Positions 17,321-26,976 of a stretch of 64,000 bases of DNA are shown here, one piece after another; the stretch's first letter is position 1; every line of letters begins with the position of its first letter. The translations under genes were made by a program, and so were the position numbers. Location of the stretch: NCBI RefSeq assembly GCF_012030425.1, contig NZ_JAAUVN010000001.1:930001-994000 (forward strand), in the 5' to 3' direction. This stretch comes from Sphingobacterium sp. B16(2022). Lineage in GTDB: Bacteria > Bacteroidota > Bacteroidia > Sphingobacteriales > Sphingobacteriaceae. The notes beneath the pieces are model-generated. The model was not told the origin of the DNA. It did no database searches and was given only the letters and a program-made list of their open reading frames with translations.

Positions 17321-18160
17321 CTACAATGCGGTTGAGAGGGTATAACTTTTCCATTGTTCAACATCATGGGTGATGAAATCCATTTTTTTGTAGACGACGT
17401 CATAGGCATCACTACCTAAGAACAAATGCACCGGTGGATTTTCTGTTTTGCTTATCGCGATTAGTACATCGGCCGCTTTTTCGGGATCATTGGGCTGATT
17501 GCCATCAATGTCATTCAAGTGTGCTTGTTCAGATTGGCGGGCTGCTTCGTAATCTGCTATGGTATGCTGCGGTGTTTTGACCGATCCTTTAGCAAGGAAA
17601 TCGGTGCGAAAATATCCCGGATAGACAACCGTTGCTTTTATTCCGAAACCTTTTACTTCTTCAGCTAAACTTTCTGTTAAACCTGCAACAGCAAATTTTG
17701 TGGCACAATAAATACCCCAACCTGCAAATCCACCTGAATAACCACCTATTGAAGCGATATTGAAAATATGTCCCGATTTATTTTGACGTAAATGGGGCAT
17801 TACGTTTCGAATGATATTCAAGGTGCCAAAGACATTGATGTCAAAACTGCTTCTTGATTCCCCGTCCGTTAGTTCTTCTATGGTGCCTATCTGTCCAAAG
17901 CCCGCATTGTTGACAACAACATCCAGTTGCCCAAAATGTGCGATACTTGTTGCAATTGCTTTTTTTACATCCTCGTTATCGGATAAGTTTACTTCTATCG
18001 GAAGGAATAGATTCGATATAGCGCCGATTTCTTTGATTAATGGTTGCGTGTTCCGTGATGTTGCAATTACCCGAAATCCCTCTTGTAGTAATTTTTTTAC
18101 TAATGATAAGCCTAAACCTTTCGAGGCTCCTGTTACTAACCATACTTTTTGTGTTTCCAT
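17321..18160 (-). CDS. Short-chain dehydrogenase/reductase
   Basis: The 279-residue classical SDR has TGASKGLGLSLVKKL near the N-terminus, NNAGFGQIGTIEEL, a catalytic Ser in FNIASIGGYSG and the Tyr-x3-Lys in IYCATKFAVAG. The VVYPGYFRTDFLAKGS region is typical of the SDR subgroup often labelled short-chain oxidoreductase. An AraC regulator lies 72 bp upstream on the same strand, which is a common arrangement for this subgroup. The substrate is unknown. Confidence 0.9.
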   Translation of the reverse strand: METQKVWLVTGASKGLGLSLVKKLLQEGFRVIATSRNTQPLIKEIGAISNLFLPIEVNLSDNEDVKKAIATSIAHFGQLDVVVNNAGFGQIGTIEELTDGESRSSFDINVFGTLNIIRNVMPHLRQNKSGHIFNIASIGGYSGGFAGWGIYCATKFAVAGLTESLAEEVKGFGIKATVVYPGYFRTDFLAKGSVKTPQHTIADYEAARQSEQAHLNDIDGNQPNDPEKAADVLIAISKTENPPVHLFLGSDAYDVVYKKMDFITHDVEQWKSYTLSTAL

Positions 18161-18232
18161 CGTTTTGATTTTTATGATAACACAAATGTAGGGCGACGAT
18201 GAGGGAAGGGATAACGAAAAGCTAACAATACC

Positions 18233-19141
18233 TTACGAAATTCTAACATTTCGAAATTGAGTCGGATTAATAGCTAAGTGTTTTTTGAAAAAATTATTGA
18301 AATGGGTCACCTCGGTAAAGCCTAATGCAAATGCAATTTCAGAAACGTTCCAATCGGTTTGGATTAAAAGAACTTTAGCCTCTTGGAGCAATCGTTCGGC
18401 AATGATTTGAGTTGGCGTTTTATGTGTGGTTTCTTTTACTGCTCTGCTCAAATGATTGACATGTACAGCCAATTGACCTGCAAAATCTGATGCGGAACGG
18501 AAGTGAACTCTTTGTCTTGCATCTTCAATGGGAAATTGCCTTTCCAGTAATTCTAAAAATAAAATAGCAATACGGTGTGAGGCACTGATCTCCTGCTTTT
18601 CAATCTTTTTTGCGGGTTGCATTTTTAAGGTCTGATGCAAAATTTCAAATACCAGATTTCGCAATGCATCGTACTTGTGCACATAATCGGAATCGATTTC
18701 TTCGAACATACTTAGGTAAATATGTTTTATGTTTTCGTTTTGTTCGTCGTTAAGTTCAAAAATAGGGGTTCCATTGGGCTGGAAAACTTCGTAATTTCTT
18801 AAATTTCCAAAATGATGAAAAAATGAAGGTGTAAATACACAGAAAAAACCAGACTGCTGGTCATCGAGAGACTCCCAATTATAGGGAATCTGGGGATTGG
18901 CAAATAATAGTGCCTGTTTTTTTATCTCGATTTCCTTATCGGCATAATAAATTTTGTTTTTACCAATAATCAAGCTGATTTTATAATAGTCTTTTCTGCT
19001 GTATGGAACTGGTTTAGCATGGCTGCCAACAAAATCATCAAGCCTGAATACATTGAAATGGCCAATCTCTTTTCGGATATTGTCAGGTACCCAATTGAGT
19101 TTGGTTTTATAAAAATCTTCGATTGATTGTGTCTTTTCCAT
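18233..19141 (-). CDS. AraC family transcriptional regulator
   Basis: The 302-residue regulator has a cupin-like N-terminal half (YYKISLIIGKNKIYYADKEI, LLFANPQIPYNWESLDDQQ) and a C-terminal AraC domain: FAGQLAVHVNHLSRAVKETT as the first helix-turn-helix and SEIAFALGFTEVTHFNNFF as the second. It lies just upstream of the short-chain dehydrogenase on the same strand and is likely its activator. The ATG at 19141 gives a normal-length member. Confidence 0.88.
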   Translation of the reverse strand: MEKTQSIEDFYKTKLNWVPDNIRKEIGHFNVFRLDDFVGSHAKPVPYSRKDYYKISLIIGKNKIYYADKEIEIKKQALLFANPQIPYNWESLDDQQSGFFCVFTPSFFHHFGNLRNYEVFQPNGTPIFELNDEQNENIKHIYLSMFEEIDSDYVHKYDALRNLVFEILHQTLKMQPAKKIEKQEISASHRIAILFLELLERQFPIEDARQRVHFRSASDFAGQLAVHVNHLSRAVKETTHKTPTQIIAERLLQEAKVLLIQTDWNVSEIAFALGFTEVTHFNNFFKKHLAINPTQFRNVRIS

Positions 19142-19347
19142 TTTTCAAAGTTACAAAAAACAAATATATGGTAGCGTGTTCCTTTTTGTAAATTCATCCT
19201 TATGGCTATACCCAAAGCAGTAGTTTTTAAGAATTTCCGTATGCGTGATTGTTTGTGAATATCGATAGTCAAAAGGAATAAGATTTGCAATTAAATATGA
19301 ATCCATTATATCCAAGACTTGAGCTGAAGGACTATGTTGTTTTTTAT

Positions 19348-19379
19348 TTGGAATTAATCTAAACAATATAGTATCTTAG
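19348..19379 (+). promoter_or_regulatory. Possible Bacteroidota promoter of the ECF operon
   Basis: TTG (19348-19350), a 21-bp spacer and TATCTTAG (19372-19379, one mismatch to TAnnTTTG) lie just before the sigma factor start at 19391. The -7 box would leave almost no leader, so this is a weak prediction. Confidence 0.35.
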
Positions 19380-19390
19380 CGACCTCGAAA

Positions 19391-19945
19391 ATGAAAACGC
19401 ACTGGGTCAATATTACAAAAGGGGATAAGAAAAGTTTCTTTGTTTTCTATGATGCTATTTATAGGTCTCTGTTCCAGTATGGTATGGTTATCGGTAAAGA
19501 TAGAGAAATCGTAAAGGAATCGATCCATATTCTATTTTATGAACTTTGGGAAAAGCATGAACGCCTACCGCAGGAAATCAAAGATCCTAAATTCTATGTC
19601 TTTGTTTGGTTGAAGAGGATTATATACCGGCAACTTAAATCGCAACAGTCTTCGCTGGAGAGTATACTAAATGAACCTTTTGAAGAATCTGTGGAGGATC
19701 AAAAAATAAAGGTCGAAGAAATCATCGAGAAAGAGCAGTTGCTGCATGCCGCGCTGGCCAAGCTCACCAAAAAACAGCGCCACTACATAGATCTGAAATT
19801 TTTTCAGAACAAGTCCTATGAAGAGATTGCAACCGAGGAAAATGCGGCCGTTCGGACCGTATATAATGTTATTTACGAAGCCATAAAGAGCCTGAAAGGT
19901 AATTTAACGCCTATTTTGATTTTTATTTTAAATTATTATAAATAA
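19391..19945 (+). CDS. ECF RNA polymerase sigma factor (FecI/RpoE-like)
   Basis: The 184-residue sigma factor has a sigma-2 region (LFQYGMVIGKDREIVKESIH, then KFYVFVWLKRIIYRQLKSQ) and a sigma-4 region (LTKKQRHYIDLKFFQNKSYE, then AAVRTVYNVIYEAIKSLKGN). It is followed by a FecR-type anti-sigma gene and a TonB receptor with an N-terminal signalling domain, which is the classic cell-surface signalling arrangement. It probably directs transcription of the operon extending to the diheme peroxidase at 28122. No signal can be named from sequence. Confidence 0.92.
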   Translation: MKTHWVNITKGDKKSFFVFYDAIYRSLFQYGMVIGKDREIVKESIHILFYELWEKHERLPQEIKDPKFYVFVWLKRIIYRQLKSQQSSLESILNEPFEESVEDQKIKVEEIIEKEQLLHAALAKLTKKQRHYIDLKFFQNKSYEEIATEENAAVRTVYNVIYEAIKSLKGNLTPILIFILNYYK

Positions 19946-19998
19946 AATAGGTAAAATTAGAAGGTTTCATGCACTACTCTTAAAATGCATGAAAAACA

Positions 19999-20991
19999 AT
20001 GGTTAACCCTACTATAGAAAAACTCATCTGTGATCCTTCTTTTATTGACTATTGTCTGGATCATGAATCAGAAAATTTCGTTTACTGGCAAAAATGGATT
20101 GCAGAAAATCCGCAATATGAACATTTGATCGTAGAAAGTAAAACATTGATTTTACAGCTCCAGGCTATGCCGTCTGAGGAAGAGATTGCAACGGAAAGAT
20201 TGCGTCTGTCTCAAGCGATTGATGAATGGCATGTGAACCGCTTATTTCAGTTTCGCAAATGGTTGCCCTATGCCGCAGCATGTCTGGTTGTTTTGGGTAT
20301 TTCAATCTTTTTCTACCAGCAAAGACAGGTTCCGCTGCAATCCCCAATGGCAACAGTGGAATTTTTAGAACAAAAAGTGCCTGCAGGTAAGTACATGAAC
20401 ATGCAGTTGATGGACGGAACAAAAGTACGATTAGGCCCTACTTCGACATTAAATTATCCTCAGAGATTTACTGAAGGCGAAAGGAAGGTTGCACTAAAAG
20501 GTGAAGCTTTCTTTGATGTTGCACATAATGCCGACCAACCATTTATTATCCAGGCTGGTGAATTTGATGTGAAAGTGCTAGGAACTTCATTTAATGTTCA
20601 TGCTTTTGAAGAAGACAAATTAGCGAAGATTGCCTTGTTTACAGGAAAGGTCGAAATCTCCAATGAGAGCATGCATCTGGTGATTGTGCCCGGACAGGCA
20701 TTTGTTTATAACAAAGCCTTGGGAACTTATACAATAGAACCTTTTGATCGAGCCAAAGAACGCGAAACAATGGAAGGAATTCTACACTTTAAGCATGCAG
20801 GTTATTCGGAAATTGGTTCACAGCTGGCGCGTAAATATGGTATTGTTTTTCAACCTGATGCAGGTATAGAGCTTGATTTTTCTGGATCGATTGCACATGA
20901 AAGCTTGGCACAGGTGCTGGAAAAATTAACTTTAACTACCTCATATCACTTCTCTCTTGAATCTAACACCTTAATTGTCCGTAAAAAATAA
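19999..20991 (+). CDS. FecR family anti-sigma factor
   Basis: The 330-residue protein has a cytoplasmic N-terminus, one membrane segment (about 88-106, WLPYAAACLVVLGISIFFY), a FecR domain (VPAGKYMNMQLMDGTKVRLG; ALKGEAFFDVAHN; VKVLGTSFNVHAF) and a C-terminal DUF4974 domain (LHFKHAGYSEIGSQLARKYG). It should hold the ECF sigma factor inactive until the TonB receptor's signalling domain contacts its periplasmic part. It begins 53 bp after the sigma gene and is separated by one base from the receptor's ATG. Confidence 0.92.
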   Translation: MVNPTIEKLICDPSFIDYCLDHESENFVYWQKWIAENPQYEHLIVESKTLILQLQAMPSEEEIATERLRLSQAIDEWHVNRLFQFRKWLPYAAACLVVLGISIFFYQQRQVPLQSPMATVEFLEQKVPAGKYMNMQLMDGTKVRLGPTSTLNYPQRFTEGERKVALKGEAFFDVAHNADQPFIIQAGEFDVKVLGTSFNVHAFEEDKLAKIALFTGKVEISNESMHLVIVPGQAFVYNKALGTYTIEPFDRAKERETMEGILHFKHAGYSEIGSQLARKYGIVFQPDAGIELDFSGSIAHESLAQVLEKLTLTTSYHFSLESNTLIVRKK

Positions 20992-20992
20992 T

Positions 20993-23900
20993 ATGAAAAA
21001 CAATAATAAGCCCAGCGCAATCTGGGTTCGTTCTTTATTTCTTGGTGTCGCACTGACCTGTCATGGATTTTCAGTGACTGCACAACAGCTTAAAGTCGAA
21101 AGTAAAAGTCAGTCGCTTAAATCTATTTTAGAGCAGATTGAAAACCAATCGGGCTATACTTTTCTATATGATGAAAAAACCGTCAATCTGAATCGTAAGG
21201 TTTCTTTACAGATGAGTGGTTCTCTGACTCAGATTTTACAAAGTCTGGAGCAACAGACCTACCTACAGATGAAGTTGTCGGGACGAAATATTTTAATTAA
21301 TAACGGTTCTGTAGGTCTTTTAACGGGTAAAGTTACTGATGAGGAAGGACTACCGTTATCATTGGTCTCGGTATTCTTTAGAGAACTAAACCAATATTTT
21401 TTAACCGAGCAAGATGGTTCGTTCAGATTCCAGTTTCCGGCACACCGTCTTAAATCTGCCGAAGTCCGTTTTTCGATGATCGGGAGGCAGGGGACAACCT
21501 TAAACCTATCGCTGGACAAACAGCAGACAGTTGCATCGACTGTTACCTTACCGTTATTAAGTGTGGGACTTGAGGAAATTTCAGTAACTCCGCGTACGAA
21601 TCAGAATTTAGAAAGTAATACTTCGCTGTATATAAACCGCGAAGTGATTGAGCAGTCAGGAGCGCTCAGTCTTAATGATCTGTTGAGTTTGGTCCCTGGA
21701 CAGAAGATTGCCGCGCCTTCTTTACAACAGGTGCAACAAGCTAATCTGCGCAGTGCTTCGATGGGGACAAATTCTCTGGGGACAAAAGATCCTTTTTCAT
21801 TAAATAATTCGTTTGGTATTGCTTTGATTATGGATGGTATAGCACTTTCTAATAATGCAAATATGCAGACGCTTAATCCAGGGATTAGCGGAATGGGTAA
21901 TTCTTATGTGGGCGGTGGTATATCGGGATTGATGGGGAGTGCTGATCGTGGCGACCGATATACCGGTGATTACACGTTTGGAGGAACAGATTTACGTCAG
22001 ATTGCGACGGACAACATTGAGAGTGTGGAAGTGGTGGCTGGTATTTCCTCCGCAAAATATGGGGATATGACCAATGGTGCTGTTATTATCAATCGGGTAG
22101 CGGGTGGAACTCCTTTCAACTTTAATATGCAACTTCGTGATAATGCCACGGTATACGGATTGACAAAAGGGTTTAAAACAAAAAATCTGGGCGCTTTTAC
22201 TTTTGGGGGTAATTTTACACGTTCGTATAATGATAACCGCGATAAATTAAAATCGTATGACCGTGTGGGGAGTAATCTGATGTGGAGTACTGCCGCTGGA
22301 AAGGACCGTGCTTTTACCAATACCTTCACAGCGGATTATGGTCGTCATCTGGATAATGTACGCCGTGATCCAGATGATCTTACGGCAACCATACTGCGCT
22401 ATAAAGCTTATAACTTTTCTATAGGTAATCGCCTCAATTATAGAATTGACAATAGTTTCTTGACTAATATTGGTTTTAATGTACGCTATAGTGAGACCTA
22501 TCAGAATACCTACAAAGAGCAGTATATGAATAATACCTACATCATATATACCGATGCAACTAATGTAGGAATCACCAATGGACAATATGCTTCTGGTATC
22601 TACACGGCAGTGACCAATCTGGAGGGAAAGCCTGTGGATTTTACAGCCAGATTGGATTTGAATGGTAGTTTCCATACGGGCGATATCTTGCACCAGTTTA
22701 ATTTTGGATCCTCTTATAATTATTCTAAAAACAAGGGGCGGGGGCAGATCGTCGATCCGACACGTCCGCGAAATAATACCTCGGTTGCAAATGGAGACAA
22801 TCGCTCGGAACGATATTATGATTTTTCACGGCTACATGCTCAAAATCAAATCGGTCTATATGCTGAAGATGTTTTTAGAACCACTATAGCGGACCGTAAC
22901 CTGAATGTGCGGTTGGGTACACGATTGGATCTCTTTGAAGGTTATGTGACCTTTTCACCGCGTACAAATATCAATTATGAGCTTACCCCCGATTTGCGTA
23001 TTGGTTTAGCTTATGGTTGGGGAAGTAAAGCACCGGGATTGGCGCAGTTATATCCAGGTCCCGTTTTCTATGAAATCCCCTTATACCAAAAGACTGCGGT
23101 AAAAGATAATGGTGCCGTAGATGAGGCGAATAGTGTGTACTTGCTCTATGTTGATAAATTTACACCAGACAATAGCAAGCTGAAACCTGCACTTTCTGAA
23201 CAGTTGGAGTTCTCGGTAGCCTATGAGCACCGCGGATTTAGAGCTGGGGTGAATGTGTATAGTAAACGAAATTATCGGGATGTATACTCCGAAATGTCTT
23301 ATACACCGATCATTTTGCCAAATTATGTAGACAATCCTGATCCAGAGGCTGAGGTACCTTATGTTACTTCAGGAACTAAACGTCATCGTTTGTCCCGCTA
23401 TACTTTTGTGAATGGTAGAACCACAAAAAATCAAGGTGTTGAACTCATGTTATCCACACCAAAATGGACGGCGATTGAGACATCGCTTAATCTGCGTGGC
23501 GGGATCACAAAATCAATTTATAGACCGGTTCAAAATTTTAGAAATTTCACCAATAATACCAATAACCCAAATTATGCTGTGACAGGTCTATATCCTGTAT
23601 TTGAGCGTTCTACTTGGACAAGTAATGCCGCAATTACTTCGAGTACGCATATTCCAAAGGCTAAGCTCTTATTAAATTTTACGACCGAATTTAATATTTT
23701 GAATAGAACCAATACACAAGCGACTGACGGTATCCCGCTGGGTTATTTTACAGAAAATGGTGTCTACCGTGAGATTAATGAATTTGATGAAAAAAATATC
23801 GACTATAAGCATCTACTTATCCCTATTGAGGAAGTGAGAAACCAAAACCAACCGGGGGTATATACTAATTTTCACCTCAATTTATCTAAAGAAATAAGTA

Positions 23901-24031
23901 AACGCTTGATCTTGACATTTCATGTTTACAATGTTTTCAATTATCGTCCGCAGTATAAACGATCGGATAATACGATGGTTATTCCGAATGATAAACCGAG
24001 TTATGGTGCACAATTACGACTTAAACTTTAA
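20993..24031 (+). CDS. TonB-dependent receptor with N-terminal STN signalling domain
   Basis: From the ATG at 20993 the protein is 1012 residues; the in-frame TTG at 20975 would overlap the FecR gene. A signal peptide (FLGVALTCHGFSVTAQ) precedes an STN domain (LKSILEQIENQSGYTFLYDE), a carboxypeptidase-regulatory-like domain (LLTGKVTDEEGLPLSLVSVF), a plug (VDSVEVV-like SVEVVAGISSAKYGDMTNGA) and a long barrel ending RPQYKRSDNTMVIPND...LKL. The STN domain fits signalling to the adjacent FecR. There is no SusD partner; instead DUF4876, DUF6850 and a diheme peroxidase follow, so a metal or heme-type cargo is more likely than glycans, but this is inference. Confidence 0.9.
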   Translation: MKNNNKPSAIWVRSLFLGVALTCHGFSVTAQQLKVESKSQSLKSILEQIENQSGYTFLYDEKTVNLNRKVSLQMSGSLTQILQSLEQQTYLQMKLSGRNILINNGSVGLLTGKVTDEEGLPLSLVSVFFRELNQYFLTEQDGSFRFQFPAHRLKSAEVRFSMIGRQGTTLNLSLDKQQTVASTVTLPLLSVGLEEISVTPRTNQNLESNTSLYINREVIEQSGALSLNDLLSLVPGQKIAAPSLQQVQQANLRSASMGTNSLGTKDPFSLNNSFGIALIMDGIALSNNANMQTLNPGISGMGNSYVGGGISGLMGSADRGDRYTGDYTFGGTDLRQIATDNIESVEVVAGISSAKYGDMTNGAVIINRVAGGTPFNFNMQLRDNATVYGLTKGFKTKNLGAFTFGGNFTRSYNDNRDKLKSYDRVGSNLMWSTAAGKDRAFTNTFTADYGRHLDNVRRDPDDLTATILRYKAYNFSIGNRLNYRIDNSFLTNIGFNVRYSETYQNTYKEQYMNNTYIIYTDATNVGITNGQYASGIYTAVTNLEGKPVDFTARLDLNGSFHTGDILHQFNFGSSYNYSKNKGRGQIVDPTRPRNNTSVANGDNRSERYYDFSRLHAQNQIGLYAEDVFRTTIADRNLNVRLGTRLDLFEGYVTFSPRTNINYELTPDLRIGLAYGWGSKAPGLAQLYPGPVFYEIPLYQKTAVKDNGAVDEANSVYLLYVDKFTPDNSKLKPALSEQLEFSVAYEHRGFRAGVNVYSKRNYRDVYSEMSYTPIILPNYVDNPDPEAEVPYVTSGTKRHRLSRYTFVNGRTTKNQGVELMLSTPKWTAIETSLNLRGGITKSIYRPVQNFRNFTNNTNNPNYAVTGLYPVFERSTWTSNAAITSSTHIPKAKLLLNFTTEFNILNRTNTQATDGIPLGYFTENGVYREINEFDEKNIDYKHLLIPIEEVRNQNQPGVYTNFHLNLSKEISKRLILTFHVYNVFNYRPQYKRSDNTMVIPNDKPSYGAQLRLKL

Positions 24032-24035
24032 GTAT

Positions 24036-25379
24036 ATGAAATTACAAAAATATTTAATATTGCTGTTTATCTGTACGGGTTCATTCAGCAGCTGTCAAAA
24101 GGAGCTGACGCCAAATAATGGGCCGGTGGATATCACGGCAGATGTTACTTATGCAAGTCAGGAATATCAAGAAAAATTACCTGTGGACACCATCACGGTG
24201 AATATCTATTCGTTAAAGGGAAAATTGATCTATAGTGCTAAGACTGGGCAGGATGGACATATTGCTTTTCCGGATCTTGCGCCAAATACGTATAGAATCC
24301 AAGCTGTGACCACTTTTAAGGTCGATCTATTCAATCAATTGTTGAACCGGGAAGAAGACTTTGACGTAACTTTTAGTTCCGAAATAAAGGAAATAATGGT
24401 CGGTAGAGAAGTTGAAAACCATTGGGATCTGTCGTTGGTAAGCGGCAATTCTAATCCAAATGGATTGGTGATCAAACAGATCTATTATGCGGGTTCGCAT
24501 GCGACCTTGGGTGCGAGTTTTAGAGATCAATTTATTGAGATCTTTAACAATTCAAATCAGGTTCAATATGTCGATAGTTTATGTATTGCCGAAGCCTATG
24601 GAGCAAATAGTAACAATGCGCTGTACGCTTACCAAGCGAATAGTAAACAATACGATTGGAGTAAATCCTATGAAATGCCTCCAGACATGAAGGCAAATGC
24701 CGATTACGTTTATGCGCAAACGATCCTGCGATTACCTGGTAAAGGTCGGGATTATCCGATTGCACCTGGTGAAAGTATGGTGATCGCGGCTACAGCGACC
24801 AATCATAAGGCTCCTTATGAAGGAGCTGATGGCAAAGTGATTGCTGTTCAGGATCCGAGTTTAACGGTAGATCTGAGCAACGCTGACTTTGAAGCTTATT
24901 ATGCTCCTTATATCGGAACGTCAAGACCATTGGCATCGGATGTTGATAATCCGAATGTTCCGAATGTTGAGGTGCTTCGCCGGGGTAGTGGGTTAGATCT
25001 GATTATGAATCAGGCAGCGCAACAGAGCTGGTTTATCTTTCGTGAAGATGAGGTATGGAATGAAAAGAAGTGGAAGGGCTATGGATTGCCTTTTGCTGAT
25101 GGACGTGTCAATACCTCGGGGACTTATATTCAGGTACCGATTGATCTTATACTGGATGCTGTTGAGCTTCAGTCTTCTACTTCAACACAATATCCAAAGA
25201 AGTTTTCTGCTCAAAATGATGCGGGATGGACGGCTGTTGACGGTGGGGCGCGATCTTCGTATGCTGTGATTCGGAAAACAAAAGAGCTGGTTAATGGCAG
25301 GCGGGTGCTGCAGGATTCAAATAATTCTAAGGATGATTTTGTGTCCATTAAAGCTAACCCGAAGGGATTTGCGGACTAG
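24036..25379 (+). CDS. DUF4876 domain lipoprotein
   Basis: The best start is the ATG at 24036, 5 bp after the receptor, giving 447 residues and a lipoprotein signal (YLILLFICTGSFSSC, Cys 20). The N-terminal part (VTYASQEYQEKLPVDTITVN) looks like a carboxypeptidase-regulatory or Ig-like fold with a KTGQDGHIAFPDLAPNTYRI motif; the rest matches DUF4876 (FIEIFNNSNQVQYVDSLCIA). It should sit on the outer membrane. Its tight coupling to the receptor suggests that it acts as the surface partner that SusD provides in glycan systems. That role is inferred. Confidence 0.75.
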   Translation: MKLQKYLILLFICTGSFSSCQKELTPNNGPVDITADVTYASQEYQEKLPVDTITVNIYSLKGKLIYSAKTGQDGHIAFPDLAPNTYRIQAVTTFKVDLFNQLLNREEDFDVTFSSEIKEIMVGREVENHWDLSLVSGNSNPNGLVIKQIYYAGSHATLGASFRDQFIEIFNNSNQVQYVDSLCIAEAYGANSNNALYAYQANSKQYDWSKSYEMPPDMKANADYVYAQTILRLPGKGRDYPIAPGESMVIAATATNHKAPYEGADGKVIAVQDPSLTVDLSNADFEAYYAPYIGTSRPLASDVDNPNVPNVEVLRRGSGLDLIMNQAAQQSWFIFREDEVWNEKKWKGYGLPFADGRVNTSGTYIQVPIDLILDAVELQSSTSTQYPKKFSAQNDAGWTAVDGGARSSYAVIRKTKELVNGRRVLQDSNNSKDDFVSIKANPKGFAD

Positions 25380-25411
25380 TTTAGGGGCTTGATTACAAAT
25401 AATACGATTCA

Positions 25412-26956
25412 ATGAAGAAATTATATATAGTAGGACTGTTATTTTGTGTCTGGGGGACTTATCTTCCTGTATATGCGCAACATGCTGTCGAGCAGGATAC
25501 CATAGCGCGTCGTATACGTGCGTATACCGTGGATAACCCCATGTGGTTGGAGAAGTCTGTGGAACCTCGATACAGCCTTATTCAAATGGGGTATAGTCAG
25601 GTTAGTGGTGAATATCGCACCGCTCAGGATGCGCAGAAAATAAAAAATATCAATTTTAATTCGGAGGGTGCGGTAACGATCAAAGATATTCGCCTTTGGG
25701 GAAGATTTGCTTATAACCGTAGTACGGAAGATAGCACGAGATTTGCGCATCAAACGCGGGAAAATCCAGCATCGCCCTGGTATTTTGGTTCATATGGATA
25801 TAATCATTATGAGAGAACCAATTACTTCATTCAGACAAGGGGGCAGAAGTATTTTGCAGATCGTAAATACTCGGTCTTTGGTGGGCTGGATTACCATGTC
25901 GGCAATCATTTTAGTAACAACGACCCTAGGAGCACAATCGATGCGATTCAGGTCAATGGAAGTCTTGGAGCCAGTGCCCGTATTAGCTCAGGATGGGATC
26001 TCGGGCTAGAGGGAAAATATGGTTATGGTCAAGAACGGGTAGAAATAGCTTACCGTAATGAGCAATATGCGCTAAGTGCTGTTGAATCGCCGTATATGAA
26101 CTACATCGTGAGAGGCTACGGTTGGAAAGTGAGCGACTGGCTTAGTGAGCGCAATATGTTTTACCAGAATGATATGAAGCGTTATGGTGCGAAGGGTTAT
26201 TTATCTTGGGACGGTGATCTGGGTAAATTTTACGGAAATATTGGATACCTACAGGAGGTGCAGCACTATCGACAGACACTTAGAAATGATTCGCGGATCA
26301 ATGAATTGAGTAAGTTTAATCTGGATCAGTTGAGTTATCAGCTCATGTGGAATTTAAAACGGGGTAACAAAACCTATCTGGCTTCTTTTAATAGCTTGAA
26401 CCATAGTGGTAAAGACTGGGTCACTGAAAGTGGTAATGCACAGAATTATGTGTACAGAAAGGAGCGTCAAACCTTAGATCTTTCGTATTTGATTAAAAAG
26501 AATAAGTGGCAACAATTATATGAGGCAAATATCGGTTATACTCATGAGGTACGCCATGACGGCGGTACGGAAACTCGATTGGATTATGATCGGATGGACT
26601 ATGCCTTGTCTACATTGTTGACTTATGCTACAACTCGAAATCAAGAGGTGGAGTTTGGGGTGACTGCTTTTGCCGAAACAAACATGGGTACTTCGTGGAC
26701 GCTTCCTTTGATTAACGAGAATGTTTTTCATCAGTATGTGTTTTACCAGGATATTCGCTATCATGAGGCAGATGTATGGGGAGGTAAGCTACATTTAGGG
26801 TTTACGCAGCGTCTTAAAAAAGGTAATTTCATTAAGTTGATCGGTACGTATACGTATCGAAAAGCAGATTTAGGGAGTGCGCTGGATCGCGTGAATTTGG
26901 CTCCTTTGGGTCGCACTCGTGAGGTAGGAAGTGTACGTTTAAGTTATGGTTTTTAA
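25412..26956 (+). CDS. DUF6850-like outer-membrane beta-barrel protein
   Basis: The 514-residue protein has a clear signal peptide (LYIVGLLFCVWGTYLPVYAQ) and then regularly alternating aromatic and polar strands ending in VGSVRLSYGF, which fits an outer-membrane barrel. I assign DUF6850 from its position and pattern (YGYNHYERTNYFIQTRGQKY). It follows DUF4876 by 32 bp and precedes the diheme peroxidase by 20 bp, so it is part of the same transcript. It could be a porin or second transport component of the system. The function is not established. Confidence 0.65.
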   Translation: MKKLYIVGLLFCVWGTYLPVYAQHAVEQDTIARRIRAYTVDNPMWLEKSVEPRYSLIQMGYSQVSGEYRTAQDAQKIKNINFNSEGAVTIKDIRLWGRFAYNRSTEDSTRFAHQTRENPASPWYFGSYGYNHYERTNYFIQTRGQKYFADRKYSVFGGLDYHVGNHFSNNDPRSTIDAIQVNGSLGASARISSGWDLGLEGKYGYGQERVEIAYRNEQYALSAVESPYMNYIVRGYGWKVSDWLSERNMFYQNDMKRYGAKGYLSWDGDLGKFYGNIGYLQEVQHYRQTLRNDSRINELSKFNLDQLSYQLMWNLKRGNKTYLASFNSLNHSGKDWVTESGNAQNYVYRKERQTLDLSYLIKKNKWQQLYEANIGYTHEVRHDGGTETRLDYDRMDYALSTLLTYATTRNQEVEFGVTAFAETNMGTSWTLPLINENVFHQYVFYQDIRYHEADVWGGKLHLGFTQRLKKGNFIKLIGTYTYRKADLGSALDRVNLAPLGRTREVGSVRLSYGF

Positions 26957-26976
26957 GTAGGGGCTCGTTGATTTTG

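Noticed and set aside
20975..20992. Extended TTG start of the TonB receptor
   Set aside because: It would overlap the FecR gene; the ATG at 20993 leads straight into a proper signal peptide.
23922..24035. 38 extra N-terminal residues on the DUF4876 protein
   Set aside because: They lie inside the receptor gene; the ATG at 24036 gives a clean lipoprotein signal.
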